DNA of 64,000 nt, from the NCBI GenBank assembly GCA_027943335.1, contig BSBK01001536.1, positions 744,001 to 808,000 on the forward strand. Direction: 5' to 3'. Shown piece after piece: positions 10,610-21,799 of this stretch; the stretch's first letter is position 1, and every line of letters begins with the position of its first letter. Under the pieces are notes generated by a model that worked only from the letters and a program-made list of their open reading frames with translations, was not told the origin of the DNA and ran no database searches. A program made the position numbers and the translations under genes. The stretch is from Chamaecyparis obtusa. Its lineage: Eukaryota > Streptophyta > Pinopsida > Cupressales > Cupressaceae.

Positions 10610-12668
10610 CATAATCAGAAGCATCAGTATGAATATGGAAAGGTAAAGACCAACCAGGTCCTCTAAGCACTAGTGTTGTTGTAAGAAGGGACTTGAGCTG
10701 CAGGAAAGATTCCTCACGAGGTGGTGTCCATGTGAACTCAAACTCTTTTGTAAGTAATGTATATAATGGACTAGCTATTTGACTAAATTTTATAATGAAA
10801 TGCTTGTAATAACTAGTATTTCCTAAAAAGGATCTAACATCTTTTTGATTTGTAGGCGTAGGAAATGTTAGAATTAGCTCAATTTTTGTAGGGTTCACTT
10901 GTATTCCAATTTTTGAGATGAAGTGTCCTAGCACAACTCCTTGCATCATCATAAAAAAAAATTGCTATTCAAGGACAAATTATTCTCTTTGCATCTGATC
11001 AACACTTTCTCTAAGTTCACCAAAGCTTCATCAAAAGTAACACCAAATGTGGTGAAATCATCCATGTAGATTTACATGCAATCATGTGAGATATCAGAAA
11101 AGATGTTGATAACAGCCCTTTGAAAAGTAGTTGGAGCATTACATAAGCCAAAAGGTAACACAAAATAGGCATATGTTCCCCAAGGACATGTAAATGTGGT
11201 CTTTTCTTGACCCTCTAGAGCAATGTTGATCTAGTTATATCCACTATATCCATTAAGAAAAGAAAAGTACTTTTTACCAACTTAGGTATATAGAACTTGA
11301 TCAATGAATGGCAAGGGAAAATGATATTTCTTTGTAGCATTATTCAGTTCTTTGTAGTCCACACATATTCTCCATTTGCCTCCCTTTTTACGGACTAGTA
11401 CCAAAGGAGAAACCCATTTGTTGTCTGAGATTGGATAAATAAAACCAGCATTTAATAGTTTCTACAACTCAGTCTTTACAATTTCTCTCAAGGTTGGGTT
11501 AATTCTTCTCTGAGGTTGACAGAGTGGTAAAATGCCTTCATTGATATAGATTCTATGTGTACAAAGCTTTGGGGTCAATCCTTTCATATCACCATAATCC
11601 CAAGCAAAATCTTTCTCATGTTTACAAAGGAGTTGAGTTAATAGGGATAATTGTGGTGGTGAAAGTTTATTGTTGACATGCAGGTTGTGGCCAGGTGAGA
11701 GCTCCACCTTAGTTCTTAGTTCAAGCATTGATACTTAAGGTATAGGAGGTGTGGATATCTTATAAGGTAGTGATTGATGCATAATATCAGGTTCAACAGG
11801 TAGAACACAATCCTTATAGGTAGACAACTGCAAAACATAACTTTTAGAGATATCTTTTACTATAACACAATCATTGGTAAGGATGATTTGAATCAAATCA
11901 TAATCTTCTTGAAGTTGCAGGAAAGATTTTTTGTGTAACATCCTCAATTGAGTAACAAAGTTAAGCTCTTCCACCTCATCTCCCAAATCAGGCCAAATAG
12001 GAGTACTTAAATCTGGATGAGGTTGGGTTGGAGGATATTAAGCTAACTTCTTAATTGTTTGGCCATTTGAAATAGTCATGTTCCTTGATCGACAACTTAT
12101 ATTGGCATCATTTATGGATAACCATGGTCGTCCAAGGATGATTGGGTAGCTAGCAAGAGTTACCTTAGGTGATAATATCATGAAGTCAACAGGATATTCC
12201 CAGGAATCCAATGTAATGACAATGTCTTATATTATGCCATCTAGGGTGACAATGGAACTGTCTACAAGTTGTAAGACTATTGGAGTGGTTCCCAATCCTT
12301 CTATACTTAGTCTATGCATGGTATCCTTAGTCATAACATTAATAGTAGCACCCAAATATATTAAATCATTTTTCATAGACTGGCCATTAATTATAATATC
12401 AACAACTAGACTTCTAGGGTCAGAGTACTTTGGAATGACTATCTTTCCGAACATAATATCTACAAGTTGACGAATAACATGTACTATTTGAGGATATTTT
12501 TTCTTACGTCCTAGCTTCTTAAGGCATGCTTCTTTAATAGCTTTCCCATAGATTGGAACATCTTTGATATCTTAAAAGAGTGGAATTTGAATATGCATGT
12601 TTTTCAACTGATCAAGAATATCAAATAGTGTTTCATCCTGAGGTACAAATATATCAGCTCTAAGTCCA
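10610..12668 (-). pseudogene. Gypsy pol, protease and reverse transcriptase part
   Basis: Reading leftwards from 12668: a linker, then a retropepsin-like segment in which the usual DLGAS motif has become YLGATINVM, so the catalytic Asp is lost. ILGRPWL follows. The RT begins around 11728 and has KWRICVDYKELN, FPLPFIDQVL, a FLNGYSGYN motif where Asp is normally found before GYSGYNQI, FGLCNAPTTFQR, and the catalytic YMDD near 11070-11090. The connection region with HTDASDYAI leads to the insertion point at 10609. Stops near 11733, 11462, 11280, 11233 and 11073 break the frame. No gag is found upstream: homology ends at 12668 where LTR sequence of opposite orientation begins. The clade is Tat/Athila by motif. 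Confidence 0.87.
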
Positions 12669-12814
12669 TGAGAGACTTAGTGTACAAATCATGTTGTCCC
12701 ATCTCAAGTATACGTCCCTAGGTTGACAATTTAAATGCACTTCATGATAGGGAAAATGATACTTAGTTTGAATATACTATTCCTAGGAGAAGCCATGGCA
12801 TCATTATTATTACC
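12665..12814 (+). repeat. Truncated LTR tail fused to a second LTR
   Basis: These 150 bases match the last part of the 4-kb LTR (1233-1397 on the minus strand; 27966-28120 on the plus strand), from TCCATGAGAGACTT to TTATTACCTATT. They join directly to the start of the right-hand LTR at TATTAATTT, so LTR end and LTR start are head to tail, minus about 15 bases. The left side breaks into the gypsy pol gene, so this is a chimeric junction. Confidence 0.75.
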
Positions 12815-13183
12815 TATTAATTTCTCCAAGTCACTATTGTCATACCCATCATTCCTTGTGAGATTGCCTATCTTTACAAATCTGTACTTATATTATGTTT
12901 TATTAAGTCCTTTATGTTTCATAACTAGTATCATACCCCAATTTCCAAATTATCTCTGATTTCTGACTTGATGTAACCTAAGATGATATAATCAAAATAT
13001 GTAAAAGTTAATTGCATTTAAAACTATAATTCCTTTCCATAAGCATCATTATTATCATTTTCAAAAATGTAACATAGAGATTGCAAGGGAATTCATAGTT
13101 TAAGGTGCAGTTAGGAGCTGAATTTTAGGGTATTTCAAAGGAGATTAGGGAATTGGGAAATTTCATAAGCGGAAAAATTGTAA

Positions 13184-13926
13184 TTGACAAATTGTAGAAA
13201 GAAATTGAAGAAAACATTTGGAACAATGGGTGGATATTTAATGTGCCATGAACCAGTGGTTCACACCATTTTTCTTACACTAGATGTAGAAGTAGTCCGA
13301 AGATTTCATGCTTGTGAATGGCTTGGGTATTTCCTAAAATTGACAGAATTTGATGAGGAGGTAGCCACCCAATTTATGAATACCTTCGAAGAAGGAGAAG
13401 AAAATATGTGGGGCTTGATAGTCTTGGTAATAGAGGAACGCATAGCAAAAGTAACTAGTTTTCCTACAATTGGTGAGCATTATCCTAATGAACAAGATGC
13501 TAGGTCAGCTCGGGCTCAGTTTACCCTGCCTATAGACCCTTGATTGGAGGTGAAAAAACAAGGTTGTAGGTGGGTGTCCCTTCCTTCCCCATTTGATGAG
13601 TTAGAAATGCATATTATAAGGTACATCACTTGTGAAGGAAGGTTTTCTAATTTTCATGCACATCATTTTAAATTGCTTAGTTATGTTAGGCATAATTCTC
13701 CAGTTAATATTCCAAATTTTCTTTATAATATGTTGAGTATTGGTGCCGAAGAAATTACCCACCATGCTCTGATTAAATTGCTTGTTGAGAGGTCTCTAAG
13801 GAATGTATCTCCCTTACGCTATGATGAATTTGTTCAAAATAAGACTTTGCATCTCCAAAATGACCGTGTTGAACAACTTGTTCATGAGAGTGATGTTCCC
13901 TCTGAACCAACTGCTGAAACAACTAG
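13184..13926 (+). pseudogene. LTR-borne ORF, N-terminal part, before the hAT insertion
   Basis: Two in-frame open stretches of 119 codons (13184-13543) and about 128 codons (13544-13926) are separated by a single stop codon, TGA at 13541-13543. They form about 247 residues with no other break, the best preserved copy of this protein here. Sequence landmarks are FHACEWLGYF, a glutamate-rich EEGEENMWG, EHYPNEQDARSARAQF and RWVSLPSPFDEL. No hydrophobic segment or zinc-binding cluster is seen. The hAT insertion cuts the frame after AETTSQ. The family is not recognised. A gag-like or plant transposon accessory role is only a guess. Confidence 0.55.
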
Positions 13927-13982
13927 CCAAGGAGCAGGGATAACTATAAGGAACCCCCCCTTCTCGAAAAGTATAAAATTGT

Positions 13983-14298
13983 GGCGAATCACATGTGTTT
14001 TGGGGGGAAAATTTTTAATAGTGCTGGTGAATTATCTGTCAAAATATGGATATTTGGTGGCAAATCTTTTAATAGTGTATACAATTTTTATAAAAAAATG
14101 GCGACTATAATTTTTTTTATAATAAAATTATTAATATTGATGGCGAATTATGTGTCAAAATATTGATATTGGTTGGCGAATATTTAAATAATGGATACCA
14201 TTTTTATAAAATTATGGCGAAACTATTTTCCAAATATTTGAATTAATATATTTGTCATGGCAAATGGTTTTAAAACATTTATAGTTGGTATGGCGATT
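13983..14298 (+). repeat. Left subterminal GGCGAA-type motif array
   Basis: About nine copies of GGCGAAT or close variants (GGTGAAT, GGCAAAT, GGCGACT, GGCGATT) are spread over some 315 bases, all in the same orientation, at 25-60 base intervals. hAT transposases are known to bind repeated short subterminal motifs, so these are candidate transposase sites. Confidence 0.6.
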
Positions 14299-14374
14299 GA
14301 ATAATTCTGGAGAGATTTTTCACTAAAGGAGTTAACGCACCCAATTCCCTCCGAAAGAAGCCTTCCACTGTTCA

Positions 14375-14632
14375 CAAGACACACATCCGTTGGATTTAAA
14401 ACAAATCAACGGCCAAAGGTGAATTTCAGGCCTTTTGTTTGTCTTCATAATATTTACGGGAAAATCTCAGCGGAATCATGACACATGGTATGATACACGT
14501 GGTATCATACCACGTGTTATGATTCTGTCAAGATTTTCCCATAAATATTATGAAGACCAACAAAAGGCTCAAAATTCACCATGGGTCGTTGATATGTTGT
14601 AATCGAACGATCAACGGACGTGTGACACTATG
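14375..14632. mobile_element. Foldback MITE inside the hAT
   Basis: Two arms of about 125 bases form an imperfect inverted repeat: ACATCCGTTGGATTT at the left against its counterpart ending GATCAACGGACGTGTGA at the right. The centre is CACGTGGTAT-C-ATACCACGTG, a perfect 10-bp palindrome arm pair with one base between. Each arm tip carries a CACGTG G-box. No target duplication was fixed, so the exact ends are uncertain by several bases. Confidence 0.65.
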
Positions 14633-16059
14633 AGTTTGAGGAAAGATTTAAGGAGATCCCGAGTTATTTTATCATGATCTAAGTAAGTTTCTTAGACGTC
14701 GAGTTATTTAACAGTAATATTTGACTCTAGATATATATGGTGGAATCTATATCATAAGGGAAAACCCCTTTAATTGATGTAGAATTGCTTATCGAAGATG
14801 TGAAAATATAAGGTATTAAAAATTTTAATCATATTATTAAGAATATATTGTTAAGGTCTTGGTCTAACCTAAGCACTAATTATAATTTATGGTCCCCCCA
14901 ATCCTATTAGAGAACATACTTAGTTATTAGGGAAGCTTGATTAAGATTTCAATTTTCATGTCAAATGTACTATTGATATCTATCATGATAATTAAGTGAA
15001 ACGGTGTGATGGCCTGGTATTACCTAAAGTGAACTTCAAATTGGTCTATAGCTTCTTGGTGAAGACACATGTTGTGACTAGTCACCTTAATTATGTTGGG
15101 AAAATATGTTCCTTCACATATTTAGGAGATGTGTTGTCATTGATGTCAACATATTTATGTGCTCAAACAATATTGAAGTGTTAGTGCAGAGATGTTCAAT
15201 CTAGATTCTAGATGATTAGTTCGGTGAGGCTATTGTACGAAAGATCAGATGCTAGTAAGAGTAAGGTACATATATATGGAAGGATGAGTGTAGATGTTAT
15301 ATATGATGTTACTAAGGTTTAGTGTAGTATTTGTGAGACTTACAGGTGATTTAGCAGAGACAAGTATTTTATTGATAAGACAATGTTAACGAGTCTATAA
15401 TATTAGATAGAAATATTAATTAATGGCGATGAGTAGATGAGTCATGACATCAATTAAAGTAACGTGAATTAATGGTTTCTTTGATGGCGCCTTTCAATTT
15501 TCACTGACAGACAAGTGTGACATCATATAAATATTAACTATTTAGTACCTTGATTGATTAATGCCTTAAAGTTAATGCTTGAATGAAAATGTCATATCAT
15601 ATAAGGACAATATTTTTTGACCGTTCGATGATCTTAAATCAATGGTAAAACTTCATTTCCTACCGCCATTTCGCTGGTAATGTACTTTGCTTCTTGTTTT
15701 TGCTTCTGGTAACGTATAGGTTTTATGGTTTTTTTATAATAAAGAATTGTTATGTCCACCTTCGTGGCGCGAGTCTTTCGGCCTTCATTATTCCCAAGAT
15801 AGAAAATGTCTTATCATAAGTGTTGTTTCCAATAACAATTTCACCCAATGTTGCATTAAATATGAAAGATTTGGAGATTTTTGGATAGTTACCATTTATC
15901 TTGCGATTTAATGAGATCTTTAGGGGAATGATTTACAATCAGGAGTTATAAATAGATTGATCTATGCTCGTTAATTTACGATTGTGAAATCATATTTGTG
16001 AGAATAGCCTGCGAGTGCTAGGTTCTCTGTGAAAGAATATTTGTAAAAATAGTATGTGA
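14633..16059. other. Noncoding left part of the hAT
   Basis: About 1.4 kb of AT-rich sequence with no conserved reading frame. A 62-codon open frame at 14996-15184 has no signature. Nothing else recognisable. Confidence 0.5.
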
Positions 16060-16622
16060 ATGGACACTCCAATTCGTTTGAGATGCACTGTCTTGAAGGA
16101 CCAGAAGGCCTTCTTGGGCCTAGTCACAGACCCAATCCTAGTGTTTGTTACTACGGAGTTTGGAGCCTTCACCAAGGAGGCTATAAGAATGGTGCTCGGA
16201 CGTGAATTTTTGGAGAGCGAGAATAGGTATAGAGTCACCACTGACATTTCATCTCGGTTCTTGGCTTCTTTGTTGGACCTGGGGGAGAAAAGGTGGATAT
16301 GATTATGCTTCTGAGGAAAGTTTTCAAAGAAGAGTACCTCGACGATGATGTGCATGTTGTCGTATTTTCTCAAATTGGGGTTGGAATTCCTTGGGCAAAA
16401 TATTTGCATAGGATTCTAGAACCAGGAGTAGTTCCTAGGCAACCATTCCTACTAAACCTTGATGCTGAGCAGCTCAACCGTCATCAGAAGTGGGCAAAGA
16501 TTGGGAGGGATTTCCTCCGGAAGTGGTACCTACTGGACGAACCCAGGGACTATCAGTGGCTAGATGAATTCTTTGAGATTCTCCTCTCTTCATCCTTCCA
16601 CACAGAAGGAAGGGAGCCTTAG
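16060..16622 (+). pseudogene. Unrecognised passenger ORF in the hAT, frameshifted
   Basis: Two open frames, 16060-16302 (80 codons) and 16293-16622 (109 codons), overlap by ten bases in different frames and read like one protein broken by an indel near 16290. The second part is hydrophilic with aromatic residues and contains LDDDVHVVVF, IPWAKYLHRIL and PRDYQWLDEFFEILL. Composition looks like a real soluble protein, not chance sequence. An overlapping antisense frame of 139 codons (15990-16409) is taken as a shadow. No domain recognised. It could be a captured host fragment or a decayed hAT accessory gene. Confidence 0.4.
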
Positions 16623-16639
16623 CCTTAGCCTGAGTCTAC

Positions 16640-16700
16640 GACTCTCTAGTCCCTCTACTCTCTACTCTCTATTCTCTACTCTCTACTCTCTAGTCCCTCG
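16640..16700 (+). repeat. CTCTA-type simple repeat
   Basis: About seven units of CTCTACT or CTCTATT in tandem with small variations, ending in CTAGTCCCTC. It lies just downstream of the unrecognised ORF. Confidence 0.8.
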
Positions 16701-17410
16701 GCCTCTATTGTGTCTCCCTCTGGTGGTAGTAGCTTACCAGAGTTTTTCAAATGATATAAATTGTAAATTGTTGAAAAATATAATATGAAAATGTTTTAAG
16801 AAATTCAAAGTGCTACTGCTTTTATTTTTTCTTTTTATTATAAGAATCGTTAATAGATATGGTCTTATATAATATAAAAAATTTGCGTTGCACTTTTACT
16901 TCATGTAATATTTTAATGTTTCTAAACTTTATCATGGATAAGCTATTCTAAGTGAATATAGTTAATGATTAATATTCATTTACATTACTGTGTATTAAAT
17001 TATTAATATTTAAAATCGTGACAATCATTGGATTACGAGAGATGAACGGTTGGAGTTGTATTTCAGAAGTACTATGGGTTTCAAAAAGCTTTTCTAAAAA
17101 CTCACTCTGAAAATGTGACACGTTGACATGTAATTCAATGAAAAGATTACGTGGTACGTTTTAGAAAGATTACGTTACACGTTGTATGTTTTAGAAAGTT
17201 AATTATATACCATTACAATTTACATTTAACGAAAGCTTTTTAACATTACTCTTAGTTGCAGAGCTAAAAATAACTGTTGAACCGTTGCCAAAGATTTCAA
17301 GACTGTAATTTGTGAGAGCCTTAGGGCTTAGAGTTATCTATTCTAACTTCAATCTATCCACTAGATTTCAAAGTTTAATTTCGGGTAAGATATCTAGCCT
17401 GATGCATCTG
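16701..17410. other. Noncoding, probably upstream region of the long passenger gene
   Basis: AT-rich DNA with no conserved frame. I see no clear TATA box that I would assign to the gene at 17656. Confidence 0.4.
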
Positions 17411-17577
17411 GATTTTGTAATGTCAAAAATTTACTTTAACCTACTTTTGAAATTACAATTTATAATTGGGGTTTTCTTAAATTGGGGCCGGGGGATTTTG
17501 TAATGTCAAAAATTTACTTTAACCTGATTTTGAAATGACAATTTACAATTGGGGTTTTCTTAAATTGGGGGGGGGGG
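17411..17577 (+). repeat. 83-bp tandem duplication with a poly-G tract
   Basis: GATTTTGTAATGTCAAAAAT starts at 17411 and again at 17494, so the unit is 83 bp. The second copy ends in a run of about a dozen Gs at 17567-17578. It lies 80 bases upstream of the ATG at 17656, in the presumed promoter or 5' leader of the passenger gene. Confidence 0.8.
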
Positions 17578-17655
17578 GTTTCTTAAATTGGGGTTTTCTA
17601 TGATTTTGTTAGTAAACATCTATGAATCTGTGTTGTTTCATTCTTCGGAAGAACA

Positions 17656-20600
17656 ATGGTGAAAGTGAAAACTCAAGGCCAAGGGCAAGCAGATGGGAAA
17701 ACTTTAACAGATTGCAGAAAACTAGTAGAAATCCCTGGTTTCACTGATGAGTATCACGATGTTTATGATCCTATTATCGACGGTGAAAGGAGACTTATAG
17801 CAATTAAATATGCATTGTGCAGTAAGGCAACTGGGCCAAAGAGGCCTGATTTTATAAAATTTAACCCAGCGGTAGGTGCAAAAACCAATAAAGTTGCTTC
17901 GTGGGATGTTGGTTTGGGTTACATGCTGTTACCCGAAGTTTTCCCTTGCCCTGAAATTGTCTTGATTTGTGCAAAAAATTATGATGAAGAAAGAAAAGCA
18001 ATTGTGAATAAAAATAATCAGGAAGAAATTTTATCAATAAACGAGGAAGAATTTCTCAGTTTGCTAGACCTAGGGTTTGACCCACAAAATTGTAATGTCC
18101 ATATTGACCTAGGATTGCTAGCAGACCAATATGAGGTAGTCCCGCCAGATGCAAAAGATTCATTTATAAACGGTCTACTAGTTGCAGAGGCAAAGGCTTC
18201 ATTGGGTGAGAACCATAAGCCTCCTTATGATTTTAACATTTTTGTGCCATGGGTTCAGGATAACATATCCTCGCTAGCATTTTGCCTAGGACTGGAAAAC
18301 AATAGGGAAGTGGGTGCCAGCATTCTTCAATTCATTTGGGATATCCATTGTGTCAATGAACCAGTAAGATATAATTTTGTTGGACACGTGGTTCAATTGA
18401 TGCAAGAACAATTAGCATTGATTAAAAGGGGCAATTCTAAGACATTTAGGTTCACAACCTACTTGTGTTATCTTTTTCTAGCCAAGAATGCTGCAATGTT
18501 AATGAGCAATGGCAACAAGCTAGAAATTCAGAGGGGGACAGGTACTCCATTTCCAATATATAACTGGACACATCAGATAAGAATGTATGATAACAAAAGT
18601 AATTACAGTAATTTTGTAGATTTATTTTTGGCACCATTGTACAATAAAATAACAAGCACTCCAATGCCCAGGTTGTCTGCTTCATGTAGGGATTGCATCC
18701 AACTTGGAAGCACAATTCAATTGGCTAACTGGTACTTAATGGAAGAATACACTGTAATAAGGTTTTATGGGTCAGAACTGCAACCCCACAAACTTCCAAT
18801 ACATGTGACAGACAGGGTGTTTGTAGTAGAATGTGTAGTACAACTAGAGAGCACAGATAGACTCTTCGTTGGCCAATCAAAGAAGAGCATATTCCCTTCC
18901 TTACCTTTCTCAATTGGAGGGTTAACATTTGAGAGAAAGGCATTCAAAGTGGCAAAAAAAAATTTTAGATATTTTTCAATTTGATTTAGAGTGGTACTGG
19001 AAGTATGATCCACTCAACGTCATTCAAACAATGCTTGTTGCTAATAAGAACTCTGCAAACTTATTTCAACATGAAAGTAAACCATTGCTAGAGAAGTTGA
19101 AAAACAAGGATAGCTGGGATGACGTTCGAAAAAGAGTTGGAGAAAGTTTTCGGTGAGGAAAAATTTTTAGCTAAACAGTTGTCATCACAAATTATGACAA
19201 CAATAAACTAGGGCATTGTACAGCTTAGGATGTCCTACAATTTCTACGAAAAAGCTACTCAGTCATCAAACAAAAAAATACCAAAGAGCTTAGCAGAAGC
19301 TTGTAAGGATAGAAAATGGACTAGAACGAAAATGGATGATTTTTGGAGTATGAGAAAGGATCTTGGTGAGCCAAAGACCAATGAAGATCTGGATGAAATA
19401 GACGAGGATATAGAGTTTAGAAAATTGTGGAATTTGGAGCATCCTAGCATGGCATACGACACTGAGGATGATAATCCACCAATTGCATTTACTCCAGGGA
19501 CTGGGAGTCAAAGTGGAACTAGCAATCATGACATAAAGCATATGGCAAAGGGGAAATCATTGTGGAAAAAATGGGTTATAAAGGTGGTGGTTTGGGTCCC
19601 ATAGGAGAAGGCATCTGGAATACAATTGAGATAGAAAAAAGTGCTTATGATCGTGGTGCAAGCCTTGGAGTTGGGTCTGCTAGTGTCACTGGTGCTAGTG
19701 GGACTGGCCAACTTATACAACAAGTTCCCTCTCTAAAGAGGGAACTAGAATCTACACAAAATCCCATACAAGAAGATAGTGTCAAGAAGCAAAAGCTTTC
19801 CGTTTCCAGAACACCAACAACAATGACATTCGATCCTAAAGAACTGTTTGTTGATTCAGGTCTAGCAAAACCCTCTAAAAGTTTAAATCCTCAAAGAGCA
19901 TTAGTTAGATCAAGAGGCATTGCAAGCTCTACCTCTGCATCACCTTTCAAACATTCAAATCCTTCTGCAACACCAGATTTTCATTTCAAAGATTTCTCTA
20001 ATAAATTTGCAGAAACAATAACCAAGATAAGGAAATAAAGAAGACATTGCAGACTCGTGCCCTTAATGCAGCTGTAGAGGAACAACCTGCATCCAACAAG
20101 GTTTTACCAACATATGACCCAAAAAGAGACATGATGGAGTTCATGGTTGTTGTTCCACCAAACAAAGATGGAAACCCACCAGAGAGTCAGATAGATCCAT
20201 CTGAATTTCAAGTTAGCACTCTCGAAATGGATTTTTCCAAAGTTAAAAATGTGGATAAAATCAATGTGTCAAAGTCTACAAACCAAATGGTCTATAGTGC
20301 ACTGCTAAAGGCTTGAGAGAAATATAGAAAAGTTACAGGCAAACATTGGCAATGAAAAAGCAAAGAGGAAAGCTTCAAACAACAGTTTGAAAGAATTACA
20401 GAAAAAGATTAAAAAATCAACCTCTACATCAGTAGATACAGAGCAAGAACATGTAGAGGTAGTAGTGAAGGAACAGGAGCAAGCAGAGGCAAAGCTGAAG
20501 GCACTGAGGGGAAAATTGGCAGAAATTAGTAAAAAACTAGAGGAAGAAAGAGTCAATTTAGAAAAGTTAGTTAAAACCATGGAGAGTAATGCTACCTCCA

Positions 20601-21340
20601 ACCGAGAATTGCAAAAGCAATTGGAGTCTTAGGTAGATAAAGCCAATCATTGGGAACACAAAGCAGTGGAAGAGAGAGAGAATTGTGAAAAAATGGCAGA
20701 AGAACTAAAGAAAGCCAATAATACAATTCAAACTTTAACAAATACTAATAATATTTTAGTGAAGATTGCAAAAGAACATATTTGGGGCCAAATATTGGTG
20801 ATGTCTAATAGCTTGTATGAGTGGTTTGAAATGCTTCAAAGTATGAGAGTATGTTATTTGAAGCTCCATAAGAACATTGAACAGAACATGGATGTTGTCA
20901 AGAAAGAAAAGGAAGCAAAAGATATTATGCAACAACTCTACAATAAGAGTGATAGTTATCTATCAAAAAAGGGAATTAGCAACTGCCTTGATGCCTTAGT
21001 AAAGGTATCAAGTATCATTCAAAAATGTGAGAAGCTAAGGGAAGCACAGGAATTGGATGACAAAGCTAAGCAGAAGATCACAAAGATGGAACAAAGGAAA
21101 GCGAATATGGAAAGTCTTGGTTTGCCTAAGGGATTTGACGCAAATAACTTCATTGGAAGAGAAAATTACAAAATAAGGTTGCAAGACAAAATAAATATTG
21201 ATTTACGCTTTCTTCCTACAAACATATCTCCAGATACATTCATGGATTTCATCAAACCAGTGAGAACTTTGAATGGAGTTTTAGAAGCAATAGTGATGTC
21301 AAGTCACACTTCCAAATATGAATTGCTAACGAAGTTGTAG
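17656..21340 (+). pseudogene. Long hAT passenger gene with G-patch and coiled coil
   Basis: One protein of about 1,200 residues can be followed across several frames. An intact N-terminal block of 442 codons (17656-18984) with no recognised domain ends at a run of nine A's near 18955-18963. Reading continues one frame over (18963-19156), then shifts again near 19120 and passes a TAG near 19208. At 19560-19680 there is a G-patch-like segment (EKMGYKGGGLGPIGEGI, then YDRGASLG), known in RNA-associated proteins and in some retroelement proteases. A Ser/Pro-rich linker, another shift near 20037, and a lysine/glutamate-rich coiled coil (about 20310-21090, one stop at 20630) follow, with a C-terminal tail to 21340. 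There are thus about four shifts and two stops. It converges on the transposase. Function unknown; an accessory factor of the transposon or a captured host gene are both possible. Confidence 0.65.
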
Positions 21341-21799
21341 GAGTGTGACTATACTATGAACCAAATTGTTCTACCATTAGAGGATGTTTGGACTGGCCTA
21401 CAAATATTGCTTTGAATTTTGAACTACTATAAATTGTAATATATTGCAAATGAATACAAAACAAATTGTGCTCTATCTAATTTTCATGTTTTCCAATTCA
21501 ATGCATGTTGAGTTACTCTATTTTATTCAGTTATTCTTAGTTGATTTACTCTATTATATGCTATTGGAATACAAAATTTCATTCAAGAATTTCAAATTCA
21601 AATATGAATGATCATTGATGATACGATACAAAGTTACAAACTACACTCTACAGTAATAATACTCTTTGTTCTCAAATTTTAATGATGAAACATATTACAT
21701 TCTTGCTTTTCTAAAATGAACATTGAATGATAGGATATAGTAGTTAATAAGTTCAAAAAAATACCTATTGATTGCTACTGCTAATTTAGCAGAAATTTC
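21341..21799. other. Spacer between the two convergent hAT genes
   Basis: About 460 bases of AT-rich sequence between the 3' ends of the passenger gene and the transposase. It should hold the polyadenylation sites of both. No motif stands out enough to call. Confidence 0.5.

Noticed and set aside
15990..16409. 139-codon minus-strand frame in the hAT
   Set aside because: It is antisense to the two joined plus-strand frames, which look more protein-like. Only one can be real; the plus strand was kept.
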